From: Punica granatum
Lineage: Eukaryota > Streptophyta > Magnoliopsida > Myrtales > Lythraceae
Direction of reading: 5' to 3'
Length of the DNA stretch: 64,000 nucleotides
Assembly (NCBI RefSeq): GCF_007655135.1
Contig: NC_045129.1
Coordinates: 20,434,274 to 20,498,273, forward strand
The notes below the pieces were generated by a model that saw nothing but the letters and a program-made list of their open reading frames with translations, was not told the origin of the DNA and did not search any database. Both the position numbers and the translations under genes were made by a program. This document shows, one piece after another, positions 1 through 9,334 of the stretch (position 1 is the first letter of the stretch; every line of letters begins with the position of its first letter).

Positions 1-220
1 ATCATATACTTTTAAAATTATCAAAAATATCCCATGATCTACATTTTTTTCCGGTCTTTTACCCATGATAAATTTGAGAAAAAAATTAAAAATTGTGCTT
101 ATTGATTGAGTGGTGAAATTGTTTGGGAGGGAACATCAGCTGTCCTATTTACTTTGTATGCCAAGTGAAAATTCTACAAATATTCTTTTTTTTTTCTGTA
201 TCTTTTACATTCCCATCCTT

Positions 221-251
<31 letters not shown>

Positions 252-740
252 GGGGGGGTGGGGGGGGGGTGGTTGGTTAATACATTTCCATCTTTCTCTT
301 GGCTCAAATGAGTCCTTAGTTCTTATAGAAAAAAGAGAACTATATTTTCAATCAAAATAGTACAATTTATTGTTGATCACAAGCATAGTATTCAAGGCGA
401 AATGGATAAAAACAATACGTGCTTTGACACGTCTTATATTATATCGGATGTGAAATAACTTTTCATTATCTAACAAAACTATGCTTATCGTTGAGATGAA
501 TTCTGAATAATGTGTGTTTATGTTCTGAATTTCCTTTATTTCGGAAGATAAGGCCGGGAAAGGACGTCCCATTAAACATTTTGTCGAAGTACGTGATAGC
601 CCATGGATTACTGTACGAAATGGAAATGGTGACTGATGACCTTCCTTGGCCTTGAAATAGCATGAACATTAGTCAAATAAGTAATTGGTTACCGGACTCA
701 TTTTTTATTCTGCCACTTTATACATTGTCCACTTGTGCAG
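1..740. other. Left-edge non-coding DNA, probable SABATH intron
   Basis: AT-rich sequence with a T-run followed by a G-run near 219-269. No conserved coding segment is visible; short open frames here do not resemble the SABATH family. The segment ends in a pyrimidine-containing stretch and a TTGTGCAG acceptor at 733-740, so at least its right part is best read as the intron before the exon at 741. Upstream exons are not seen and may lie outside the window. Confidence 0.45.
231..269. repeat. Poly-G tract
   Basis: An uninterrupted run of 28 G (231-258), then T and ten more G, directly after a 12-base T-run. Such long G homopolymers are rare in plant DNA. They can form G-quadruplexes and are also a common site of sequencing or assembly error. 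The glycine-rich open frame across it is an artefact of the repeat. Confidence 0.9.
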
Positions 741-1082
741 GGAGTGATCACGGAGGATCAAGTCGATTCATTCAACCTGCCAATTTATGCAGCTTCTTGT
801 GAAGAGATGACGGAGTTAATCCAGAGAAACGGGAGTTTCGCCATCAAAGCTATGGAGCTCATTAACCCGTCACTTGGGATGACTGGCCCTACCAATATAC
901 AGGAGTGGACAAACCACGTTAGGGCTGCAATGGAGGGACTGTTCATCGCTCACTTCAGAGCCCGATCTGTTGTCGATGAGATCTTCGATAGACTAGGGAA
1001 AAAGCTTGAAGAGGATGCTCATCTGGTGGAAGCTAGCTACAGAGAGAAGATAGTATTGTTTGCCATTCTAAGGCGCATTTGA
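741..1082 (+). CDS. SABATH carboxyl methyltransferase, 3'-terminal exon (partial)
   Basis: This exon encodes about 113 residues of the C-terminal part of a SABATH-family S-adenosylmethionine-dependent methyltransferase. The family methylates carboxyl groups of small acids such as salicylate, jasmonate, benzoate or indole-acetate in the cytosol. Family signatures seen: VDSFNLPIY near the start, the NGSF stretch, the HVRAAMEG segment, then a VDEIFDRL helix and a final EKIVLFAILRR block before TGA at 1080-1082. The reading begins after a CAG acceptor at 738-740, matching the usual last intron position in the family, just before the VDSFNLP block. The SAM-binding and most substrate-binding residues lie in earlier exons that are absent, so the substrate cannot be named. 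It may be a real gene running off the left edge or an isolated fragment. The frame is undamaged. Confidence 0.8.
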   Translation, partial: GVITEDQVDSFNLPIYAASCEEMTELIQRNGSFAIKAMELINPSLGMTGPTNIQEWTNHVRAAMEGLFIAHFRARSVVDEIFDRLGKKLEEDAHLVEASYREKIVLFAILRRI

Positions 1083-1141
1083 AATTGAGTGAAAACCCCT
1101 TTTCCTACTTCGCTGAACTCCCTCGTTTAGTGGTGTTTGTT

Positions 1142-1143
<2 letters not shown>

Positions 1144-1188
<45 letters not shown>

Positions 1189-1224
1189 GGGTGGGGGTTG
1201 GGGTTGGGGCCGGGGGGAAGAATC
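1144..1224. repeat. Second poly-G tract
   Basis: An uninterrupted run of 44 G (1144-1187), then G-rich GGGTGGG-type sequence to about 1218. It begins about 60 bp after the SABATH stop codon, so it would lie in the 3' UTR. It is strongly G-quadruplex-prone. Confidence 0.9.
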
Positions 1225-1354
1225 ATTGGAGTTTAATGAGGGAACTTTTCATGATTGTGCGCGTATATTTGCTTGATCAAGCATGCATAATAGAAAGATG
1301 AAGCGTGCCTTCCATAATACACGTCCGTCTTATATAATGAACTGCAATACCATT

Positions 1355-1360
1355 AATAAA
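1355..1360 (+). terminator. Candidate polyadenylation signal for the SABATH exon
   Basis: AATAAA lies 273 bp after the SABATH stop codon in AT-rich DNA. This is a plausible but short motif; no cleavage site can be seen. Confidence 0.35.
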
Positions 1361-2990
1361 GTCAATTATTATTACTATTATGTTTTTTTAAGAAAGAGCA
1401 TGTAACGCACGCAGTGGCGCACGCTCTCCTCTGGTAACCAAGAGGTTTCAGGCTTGATTCTCCTAATAGAACTACTTCTGTCCCTTTATTTATTTATTTT
1501 TTGATAAATGCGGTACTTTATTAACTCAAAACCTTGTACAAGAGTATGTAGGAATTAAAAAGCTCTCTCAATCGAAAGGCCATCCTTGAGATTTGGATTG
1601 AGGTGATTCCAAGTGCTGAAGGAAGCCAAGAGATAGCTCTACAATTTTCATATTTGCACCTTGACTTAATTCAATCTCGAAGGTGCTTGAAAATCCATGA
1701 CAAGCAGAACTAAAGCTGAGGTTACAAAGTTATGGCCTCTTAAAAGCAAGGCCACGATTCTGGGATGATAGTTCGAGTACTCGGCGACTTCCCTAAGGTA
1801 TATCCATCACTCTTAATTGAGAGGTCATCCCTTCATGGATCTCATGCCCACATTTGTCTTATTGATGGATAGAAGATATCCTATGATGGAGCCTTGGGAG
1901 TTAGGAGGAAGCAAACACATTGAGCACTGATGAGGATTGATTATGGGCTTACTTCAACTAAGTTAAACTTGATGCATCTTTGAGTTTTTATTTGTTGATT
2001 GCTTTTCTCCATCAACATACATCTTCGGCTTGCTATAATATATGGCCGAAAGTTATTATGTGGGGTGGCCTCGAACATCGTCTACCATCGTTCATGGTCA
2101 CTTGTGATTCATGTTGCGTATTTTTCGGCTCGCATTCATTGGCCGATTGATTGTGTATAATGTCCTAGACTTGCCTACTTGGTTAGTAGGCATGCTTTCG
2201 GCCTTGTCCATGCTCTCGGCCTACTTCAACACTGTGGCTCTGGAAATCTAGATGAACTCCATTGTGAGTTCATAATAAACGTGAGGTGAGGCGAGGCAAT
2301 ATCAATTCCACCTCTTTCATAGCAGCATGTGCTGCTGCCAGCATGTCCTCCAAGCCTGAATCTAGTTTGTGAGCTTCGTTCTTTTGCTCAAATCCAGTGA
2401 AGCCTCACTTTATTACTTCTTGCACTATATCAATGGTGAGGATTATTCTCTAGTTGTTATACTACAGGATGAAGGCATTGATGATACTAATCATCAAGGT
2501 TGAGGCTAGTCCTAGTCAACCTCAGTAGAACCAGCTGCAAATTTATTGAATTTGGCCTTTACCTAAATATGAAAGTCAACATTGGCCTCTATCCGTTTGT
2601 TCGTCAACCTCAAGGTTGGATCTTCCCAGGTTAGAAGGCCAAGAATATCCATCTTCATAGCAGGGTTGGCCTTCGTAGAGATGTACCGTTCTTCAAGCTC
2701 TCCCTCGCTGCGACTAGCCTCTACTCAAGGCTAGTAGCCTCTATCTCCTAGCCAGTCTTATCAACTCTTTTCTCTCTCAGCTGGCCTCACACCTTAGCAG
2801 CCTGTATTACCACAGCTAGGCCTACCTCTTCTCCGGCTGTATTACCTCGACAATACAGTCGAGCACCACACGGTTGGTGACAATTCAGCTAACGATTATC
2901 CAACAATCACAAGTGGACGTAATCGCTACCAAGAAAGGCATTGGAAGTTCATCCAATTCTTCCAGCCTCATGCCGTTCAGCTAGCCTAGG
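1361..2990. other. Gene-free, decayed DNA left of element C1
   Basis: No intact gene is visible. At about 1410-1470 there is a weak tRNA-like box A/box B pairing suggestive of a SINE remnant. On the minus strand two stretches (about 2270-2430 and 2510-2700) read as broken coding sequence, including a coiled-coil-like run containing LEDMLAAAHAAMKE, with stops around them. The family is not recognised. From about 2830 a plus-strand P/Q-containing frame runs up to the C1 insertion site and seems to continue on its far side at 13149. Confidence 0.4.
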
Positions 2991-3682
2991 TGATGCAAAT
3001 CGTAGCACGACTTTAAGGGATCCAGTTCAAGTTCCAATTGGACAGATTACGTGAGCACGAGTAAAGAAGTTTAAAGATGAACTCAACGGTCTGATTCAAG
3101 AAGTTTGGGCTCAAGCAAATTCGTGGAGGTCCATTGGACATGAACCACGTGATCAACAAAGATCCATCAACATGATTCAAGTTATAGAAGATTCCGGACA
3201 AGGCTAAATTCAGCAAGTGTTTGAGGAAGGTTCTAGAATATTTGATGATCAAGAGAAGATATCATCATATTTTTTTAAAGCTTAAATCTTATGGAGATAT
3301 TTTCGGAATATTTAGATTTCATATCTTTATAGATTATGTCCTATCTTTATATATTCTATCTTTAATCAATTTTTAATAAAAAAAGAACATTCAAAAAATT
3401 GTGAGAGTATTCTCTTTGGTTCTTGAAGAACTAATTCGAACTTATCGAAAATTTCCGTGGTGTTCATCATCGACTTATCAAACGGCTTTCCATCACCGTT
3501 TGTGGCGTCTTCCTATATACCGAGGTTCTTGTTTCACAATAAACAACGGGTTGAGGTAAGTTATACCAAGGTTCTTGTTTATGTTGTAAACAACGGGTCG
3601 AGGGTTTGTCAATCAAATCTGATCGTAAAACGATATTGGGTTCCTTTAGTTGTCGGGTCTCGTCATTCTTGGCGAGAATCAG
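2991..3682 (+). repeat. C1 5' LTR
   Basis: It begins TGATGCAAATCG and runs to just before the primer site. Its last bases are altered relative to the CATCA end of the C1 3' LTR and of C5. It lacks a stretch of roughly 70 bp and one unit of a ~43-bp tandem repeat present in the 3' LTR. A TA-rich TATA-like stretch lies near 3346. Confidence 0.85.
3529..3593 (+). other. Duplicated hairpin motif in C1 5' LTR (R/U5)
   Basis: Two consecutive perfect hairpins. 3529-3546 is TTGTTT, loop CACAAT, AAACAA. 3575-3593 is TTGTTTA, loop TGTTG, TAAACAA. Each is preceded by GGTTC and followed by a C-GGGT stretch. They lie about 185-230 bp after the TATA-like region, so they would be in the transcribed leader. 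Confidence 0.7.
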
Positions 3683-3685
3683 ATT

Positions 3686-3697
3686 TGGTATCAGAGC
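3686..3697 (+). other. C1 primer binding site (initiator Met tRNA)
   Basis: TGGTATCAGAGC, complementary to the 3' end of plant initiator Met tRNA, just inside the 5' LTR. The same 12-mer follows the LTR of C6 and occurs in reverse orientation in C2 and C4. Confidence 0.85.
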
Positions 3698-4292
3698 ATC
3701 AGGCTCAAAATCAGATTTATCCTATCCTTTTCGTTTCTATTTGCTGGATTTCATTCCGTTTGGTTCGTGCTTTTTGGATTGTTAGCAGCAAAACAAAAAA
3801 AAATATGCCAAAAAAAAACACAGAGCCGAAAAAAGAAAAAAAAAAAGAACGAAAGTAAAGATCGTAGTCAAGTTGATCCAAATTCTTTGCATCAGACCAT
3901 TCTAAAGTTGTTATTTCCCTTCCTTTGTGATCTATATTGATTATGTTCCCAGAATTAAATATAACATTCTGATATATATTTAATCCTTCATAGTAGTTGC
4001 CTTCTCTCTTTTTTTCCTTTCTTCCTTAAATTTTCTTCGACCATTAATTTTTCTTGATAAGTTCTTGGTGAATTGCTGCTGGAAATTTTGGAGAATTGTT
4101 TGTTTAGTTTCAAAAGAACTGAAAGAGAATTATCGAGTGGAAAAAGGCAGGAATGGTGAGAACATTAGAGGATTAAAAGCCATGTTTGTTTGAGTGAAAA
4201 TACGAGTGTATAGTGATTCACATTCTTGAGTGTAAATACGTAAGGGAGAGAATTGTGAGGTCTTTTCCTTCTAACTTTGTTTTACAACAATC
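3698..4292 (+). other. C1 leader with A/purine-rich tract
   Basis: Untranslated leader between primer site and gag start. 3789-3856 is an A-rich AAAAAG-type tract, found at the equivalent place in all the other chromoviruses here that keep a leader. No coding sequence is visible. Confidence 0.6.
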
Positions 4293-6585
4293 ATGTCTCA
4301 CAGCAGTGCTAAGAGTATTGCTGAAGTTGCCACGAAATATTTAGCCCTTGATGCATTGACATTGGTGGCAAGGAGAGCATTGAGCTTGCAAACGAAAGGA
4401 ATTTAGGAAGTGCAACGGGAGAATATCTTTCACACCAGGTGCTACGTTAAAGACAAGGTATGCTGTGTGATTATTGATGGTGGTAGTTGTACTAATGTCG
4501 CAAGCACAACAATGGTGAAAAAATTGGGACTACCCATGCTTAAGCACCCCAAGCCATACAAATTACAATGGTTAAATGATAGTAGTGAGATAAGGGTGGA
4601 CAAGCAGGTGTTAGTTGCCTTTCAAATCGGTAAATACGAAGATGAAGTGTTGTGTGATGTAGTACCGATGCAAGCGGGACATTTGTTACTAGGGCGTCCA
4701 TGGCAGTTTGATAGGCGAGTGAAGCATGATGGCTTTACGAACAAATACTCCTTTGTACTTAATCAACAATCAATCACTCTTGTACCATTGACACCGCAGC
4801 AAGTATATGAGGATCAAGGGAGATTGCAAAAAGAGAGTGATCAAAAGAAAGAGAGTGAATAAAAGAAAAAGAGTGAAAATCAGAAAGAGGCCGAGAAAAA
4901 TGAGAGAGAAAAAGAAAATCAAAATTCGGCAATTGAGAGAAAATCAAAGAGAAAACAAAAGAATTTCTATGCAAAAATGAGTGAAATTAAGCGAGCAATG
5001 TTTTCAAATCAACCGATGATTGTACTTTTGTACAAAGAGGCATTTTTCAACACTAACGAACTTGACTTCGCTCTGCCTAGTTCTGTTGTTTCTCTTTTGC
5101 AGGTGTATGAGGATGTCTTTCTTGAGGAAACACCACATGGGTTACCTCCAATCCGAGGGATTGAACATCAAATTGATTTTGTTCCCGGTGCAACAATTCC
5201 AAATCGGCCAGCCTATAGGGATAATCCCGAGGAGACAAAGGAGCTTCAACGACAGGTAAGTGAGTTGTTGGAGAAAGGGTACGTGAGGGAGAGCAAGAGT
5301 CCATGCACCGTTCCGGTTATACTTGTACCTAAGAAGGATAAGACGTGGAGAATGTGCGTTGATTGTCGAGCAATCAACAACATAACGGTAAAGTATCGTC
5401 ATCCTATTCCTCGCTTAGATGATATGTTAGATGAACTGCATGGTTCTTGTGCATTTTCTAAAATTGATTTAAAGAGTGGTTATTATCATATTAGAATGAA
5501 AGAAGGAGATGAAAAGAAAACTACCTTTAAAACAAAATATGGTTTGTATGCATGGTTAGTTATGCCTTTGGTTTGACTAATGCTCCAAGCACTTTTATGA
5601 GACTTATGAATCATGTTTTGCGTGCATTTATATGTAGATTTGTTGTTATCTGCTTTGATGATATACTCGTTTACAGCAAAAACTTAGATGATCATAAGGT
5701 ACATTTGAAATCTGTTTTAGATGTGCTTAGTAATGAAAAGTTATTTGCTAATATGAAGAAGTGTACTTTTTGCACAGATAAGCTTGTATTTTTGGGATTT
5801 GTTGTTAGTGCACAAGGTATACAGGTTGATGAAGAGAAGGCACGTGCAATTCAAGAGTGCCTAGTCCCACAAGTGTTGATAATGTTCGTAGTTTTTATGG
5901 ACTTGCTAGTTTTTACAGGCGGTTCGTGAAGGACTTTAGTAGCATAGCCGCTCCACTTATTGAAGTGATCAAGAAGAATGTTAGATTTAGATGGGGAGAA
6001 GAACAAGAAAAGGCGTTTCGGCTAATCAAAGAGAAGTTGACCAACGCTCCTTTATTATCTTTACCTAACTTTTCTAAAACTTTTAAGATTAAATGTGATG
6101 CTTCGGGTGTTGGTATAGGTGCAGTTCTCACGCAAGAAGGACGATCTATTGCTTACTTCAAAGAAAAACTAAGCGGGGCAGCCTTCAACTATCCAACTTA
6201 TGATAAAGAGTTGTATGCATTGGTTAGAGCTTTAGAGACGTGGCAGCACGACCTATGGCCTAAGGAGTTCATGATTCACACCGATCATGAGTCCTTGAAA
6301 CACTTGAAGGGCCAACACAAGCTAAACAAAAGACGTTCCAAATTATTTCCGAGAGGGGATGGTCCTTTCCAAGTCCTAGAGCGCATCAATGACAACGCTT
6401 ACAAACTAGACTTACCTAGTGAGTACAATGTCAGTGCTACCTTTAATGTTGCTGATTTACTTCCTTTTGATGTAGGTGATGATTTGAGGACAAATCCATT
6501 TCAAGAGGAGGGGAATGATGCAAATCGTAGCACGACTTTAAGGGATCCAGTTCAAGTTCCAATTGGACCGATTACACGAGCATGA
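4293..6585 (+). pseudogene. C1 gag-pol remnant
   Basis: The gag ATG at 4293 keeps only about a dozen codons before a deletion joins it to the gag-protease spacer. The aspartic protease follows, with IIDGGSC at about 4468-4490 (active-site D-x-G form) and the LLLGRPW block at about 4685. Reverse transcriptase starts after about 5100 (GIEHQIDFVPG, VPKKDKTWRMC). It is frameshifted at about 5567 inside the MPFGLTN motif and again near 5860; the catalytic FDD is at about 5660. The first RNase H part ([33 protein letters not shown]) runs to 6330. There the frame jumps directly to the integrase C-terminal tail ([18 protein letters not shown]), losing the zinc-binding and DDE core. The tail ends GPITRA-stop inside the 3' LTR. 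It cannot be autonomous. Confidence 0.88.
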
Positions 6586-7152
6586 GCAAAGAAGTTTAAA
6601 GATGAACTCAACGGTCTGATTTAAGAAATTTGGGCTCAAGCAAATTCGTGGAGGTCCATTGGACATGAACTACGTGATCAACAAAGATCCATCAACATGA
6701 TTCAAGTTATAGAAGATTCTGGACAAGACTAAATTCAACAAGTGTTTGAGGAAACTTCTAGAATATTTGATGATCAAGAGAAGATATCATCAGATTTATT
6801 TAAGTTTAAATCTCATGGAGATATTCTTGGGATATTTAGATTTCATATCTTTATAGATTATGTCACATCTTTATCGATATTTTAGGTTTTATTTTCCTTA
6901 TCTTTCGGAGGAGATATGGCCAGATTACTATTAGTTTATATTTATATATATATTCATCTTAGTCAATTTTTAATAAAAAATGAATATTCAGAAAATTGTG
7001 AGAGTATTCTCTTTTATTCTTGAAGAACAAATTTGAACTTATCGGAAATTTCCGTGGCGTTCATCATCGACTTATCAAATGGCTTTTCACCACCGTTTGT
7101 GACGTCTTTATCGACTTATCAAACGGCTTTCCATCAACGTTTGTGGCGTCTT
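6516..7152 (+). repeat. C1 3' LTR, left part
   Basis: It begins TGATGCAAATCG and carries two units of a ~43-bp repeat (about 7064-7152) against one in the 5' LTR. It is cut at GTCTT (7148-7152) by insertion of C2. Confidence 0.88.
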
Positions 7153-7858
7153 TGATGAGAACCTCGACGAACCTGCCGCGAGACCCAACAACAATAGAAT
7201 GAGATCAAAGCAGGGATCGTCCAATGAAGGTTTCAAGGATAGGGAATATTGACCCATTAACTATAAAGAACCGGAAACCAATATTATAATACGGAATATT
7301 AACCTGCTAGTTATAAGGAGCTAGAAACCAATATTATAAATGTCGGGAATCACAAATCATCAAACTTGCAATATCGGCGAAGTTGCTGAAGAACAGTTCA
7401 GAGGAAACCTCTCTCACAAAGTGGAATGAAAACTGATTTGTCTTTTCTAGGGAGGCCACATGCCTATTTATAGAGAGATGCTAGCTGATAACCTAAATGG
7501 GCTAATGGACTTGGCTAAAATAAATCCCAAGTGTAATGAGCCCAAAATAAAATAGGCCAAAGTAATTGAAAAGCAACTGAATTTAGCCTTTGAATTGGGA
7601 TCATCTTCTAAATAGATTTCTAGGATATGAACGGTCGTGGCTTCTTGTTCCACATGCAGCCCGCCCAAGATCTCAACTTCTCCTCCATGGACATGCAATA
7701 ATAGCCTTTGCATGGCTTGTTGGATTTGCTTGGCTCATACTCTTGTACTTGCTCTAACTGGCACATGCTTATCCCAAAGCTCGCCTTCATGCCCGACCCT
7801 GTCATCTTGGGATTCTTCCTCAAGCCCGTGCGAAGGGTCCTCTAGTTGGATCATATCA
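7153..7858 (-). repeat. C2 3' LTR
   Basis: 706 bp, bounded on the minus strand by TGATATGATCC and CTCATCA. A polypurine tract (minus GAGAGGGGGAA) lies immediately inside at 7859-7870. The minus-strand TATA-like CTATAAATAG is near 7470. Confidence 0.85.
7307..7324 (-). other. Hairpin motif in C2 3' LTR
   Basis: Plus-strand CTAGTT, ATAAGG, AGCTAG: a 6-bp stem with one mismatch around a 6-nt loop. A related but more decayed copy lies about 45 bp to the left. The other C2 LTR holds the perfect form (12412-12429). Confidence 0.6.
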
Positions 7859-8379
7859 TTCCCCCTCTCTTCAAAAGGATTCGTCCTCGAATCTATGACA
7901 ACCGACTTGATTGGTGACTGTTCTAGGGGCATTTGCTCGAGAAAGACATTCTTGAATTCCTCACTTTTCTCGCCAAAGGAATGCTTGATTTGAAGTTGCT
8001 CTTCATCCATTTGGTTAGGTGGAAGCGACAATAGTGTTGCGTTTCGACCATCGCTGTCCAGGAATTGAGAAGCAATATGACCCTTCTCTTTGCCGTTGGG
8101 TTGAAACTTGTTTGTTGGTTTCTCTTTTATTGGCTTCAAGGCTATTTTCTCTTCCTTCTTCGTCGAAGAACCTCACTTCAATTTGTAAGAGGATGAACCA
8201 AAAGTTTCGTCATAGCCATCTAGCAACTGTTCAATCCGCTTGTCTCGCCTTTCCAACCGATCGTAAATCAAATCAACCATCACATTCATGCGCTCAAATT
8301 GTTGCTGCATATCCCGAATCATCATGTTGTAATCAGTTCCTCCGTTATTCTGATCATTTCCACTACTTTCTTGTAGCAT
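7859..8379 (-). pseudogene. C2 internally deleted gag-pol
   Basis: On the minus strand an intact gag start at 8379 reads MLQESSGNDQNN, followed by a coiled-coil-like MQQQFERMNV segment matching the gag N-terminus of C4. A stop and a jump follow. The lower half (8139-7859) stitches together a degraded zinc knuckle (GHIASQFL), a scrap of the pre-RT region (EQMPLEQSPIK) and the very end of integrase ([13 protein letters not shown]) crossing into the LTR. Protease, RT, RNase H and the integrase core are absent. This is a multiply deleted remnant. Confidence 0.75.
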
Positions 8380-9275
8380 GATGAAATCTGCAAATGAAAC
8401 TTCAGAAAATAGAAATGGACCTCACAACCACTCACTCACGTGTTTGCACTCAAATTAATGTCACTCAACACTCGTGTTTCACTCAATTTTAGGCTTTTAC
8501 CCTCTGATATACTCACCACTCTTGCCTTTTTTTTTCTCTAGATTTTCTCCTCAAAGTTCCTAAGAAACTAAACAATTCAATCGCAAGAGTAAATTCAGTT
8601 GATTAGCCCAAAGCACTTATAATCATTGATTTTAGAAAATTGAATCAAATTTTGGATCCAAAGCTAAATGAGAAAGGAAATAATGTGGTAGATGAAGTTA
8701 ACGAAATAACTGAGATGTACAAGGAAGATTTGTTGGAATAAGGAAACAAGAGCTTTATGAAAAGTATCAAAATGGAAGGAATGAATGATTCTAAGAGATA
8801 AAAAAGGAATATGATAGGAAAATATTCAATTGAAAGGAAATAATATTAGATTTCTCAACTGTACTTTATATGTTAGTGGTCCATCAAAGTAAATAAGAAT
8901 ATATAAAGGAAGGCAATTCGGGAATAATGACAGATATAGAAGAAAATAACAGGAAATTTTTGGAATTCCCTACTTTACTTGATTAGTAGTGATATCTAAG
9001 GAAGCTTCTTCCACCCCAAAAGTAAAGATTTCACAAACAATTGCTCTTTCCTTTCTTTCTTTTTTTCAACTTTTTTTTCCTTTTTTTCCTCTCTATTTTT
9101 TTTGGACGAATTTTTTTTTTGGACCTCCAATAAGATAAACTTAAATTTTAGGGTTCTTCAGGACAGTTGGAATCAGCCAACAAAAATCACAACTTCTATC
9201 AACGATTTACGAACCCTAAGAATAATGGATAACAAAAAACGAAACAAGATAGATGAAACCTGGATTGGAGCCAAA
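8380..9275 (-). other. C2 untranslated leader
   Basis: AT-rich leader of C2 read on the minus strand between primer site and gag. It contains T-rich runs at about 9045-9120 (A/purine-rich on the sense strand), like the leaders of the other chromoviruses here. No coding sequence is visible. Confidence 0.6.
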
Positions 9276-9287
9276 GCTCTGATACCA
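9276..9287 (-). other. C2 primer binding site
   Basis: Plus-strand GCTCTGATACCA is the reverse complement of the initiator-Met-tRNA primer site. It is followed at 9291 by the first bases of an LTR (TGATGCGAACCTTG), which then breaks off at the C3 junction. Confidence 0.85.
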
Positions 9288-9334
9288 AAATGATGCGAAC
9301 CTTGGTTTCGTTGCCGAGAATCACAAAGCTCTGG

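Noticed and set aside
123..311. Glycine-rich open frame
   Set aside because: Created by translation of the poly-G tract; no independent evidence of coding.
466..669. Minus-strand 67-codon frame and the plus-strand frame through 530-655 as an earlier SABATH exon
   Set aside because: Neither translation contains SABATH motifs expected before the last intron.
1079..1276. Second glycine-rich open frame
   Set aside because: Same cause, over the 1144-1187 G-run, and it overlaps the SABATH stop region.
1410..1470. tRNA gene or intact SINE
   Set aside because: Box A and box B matches are weak, no cloverleaf can be drawn, and no flanking duplication or tail is clear.
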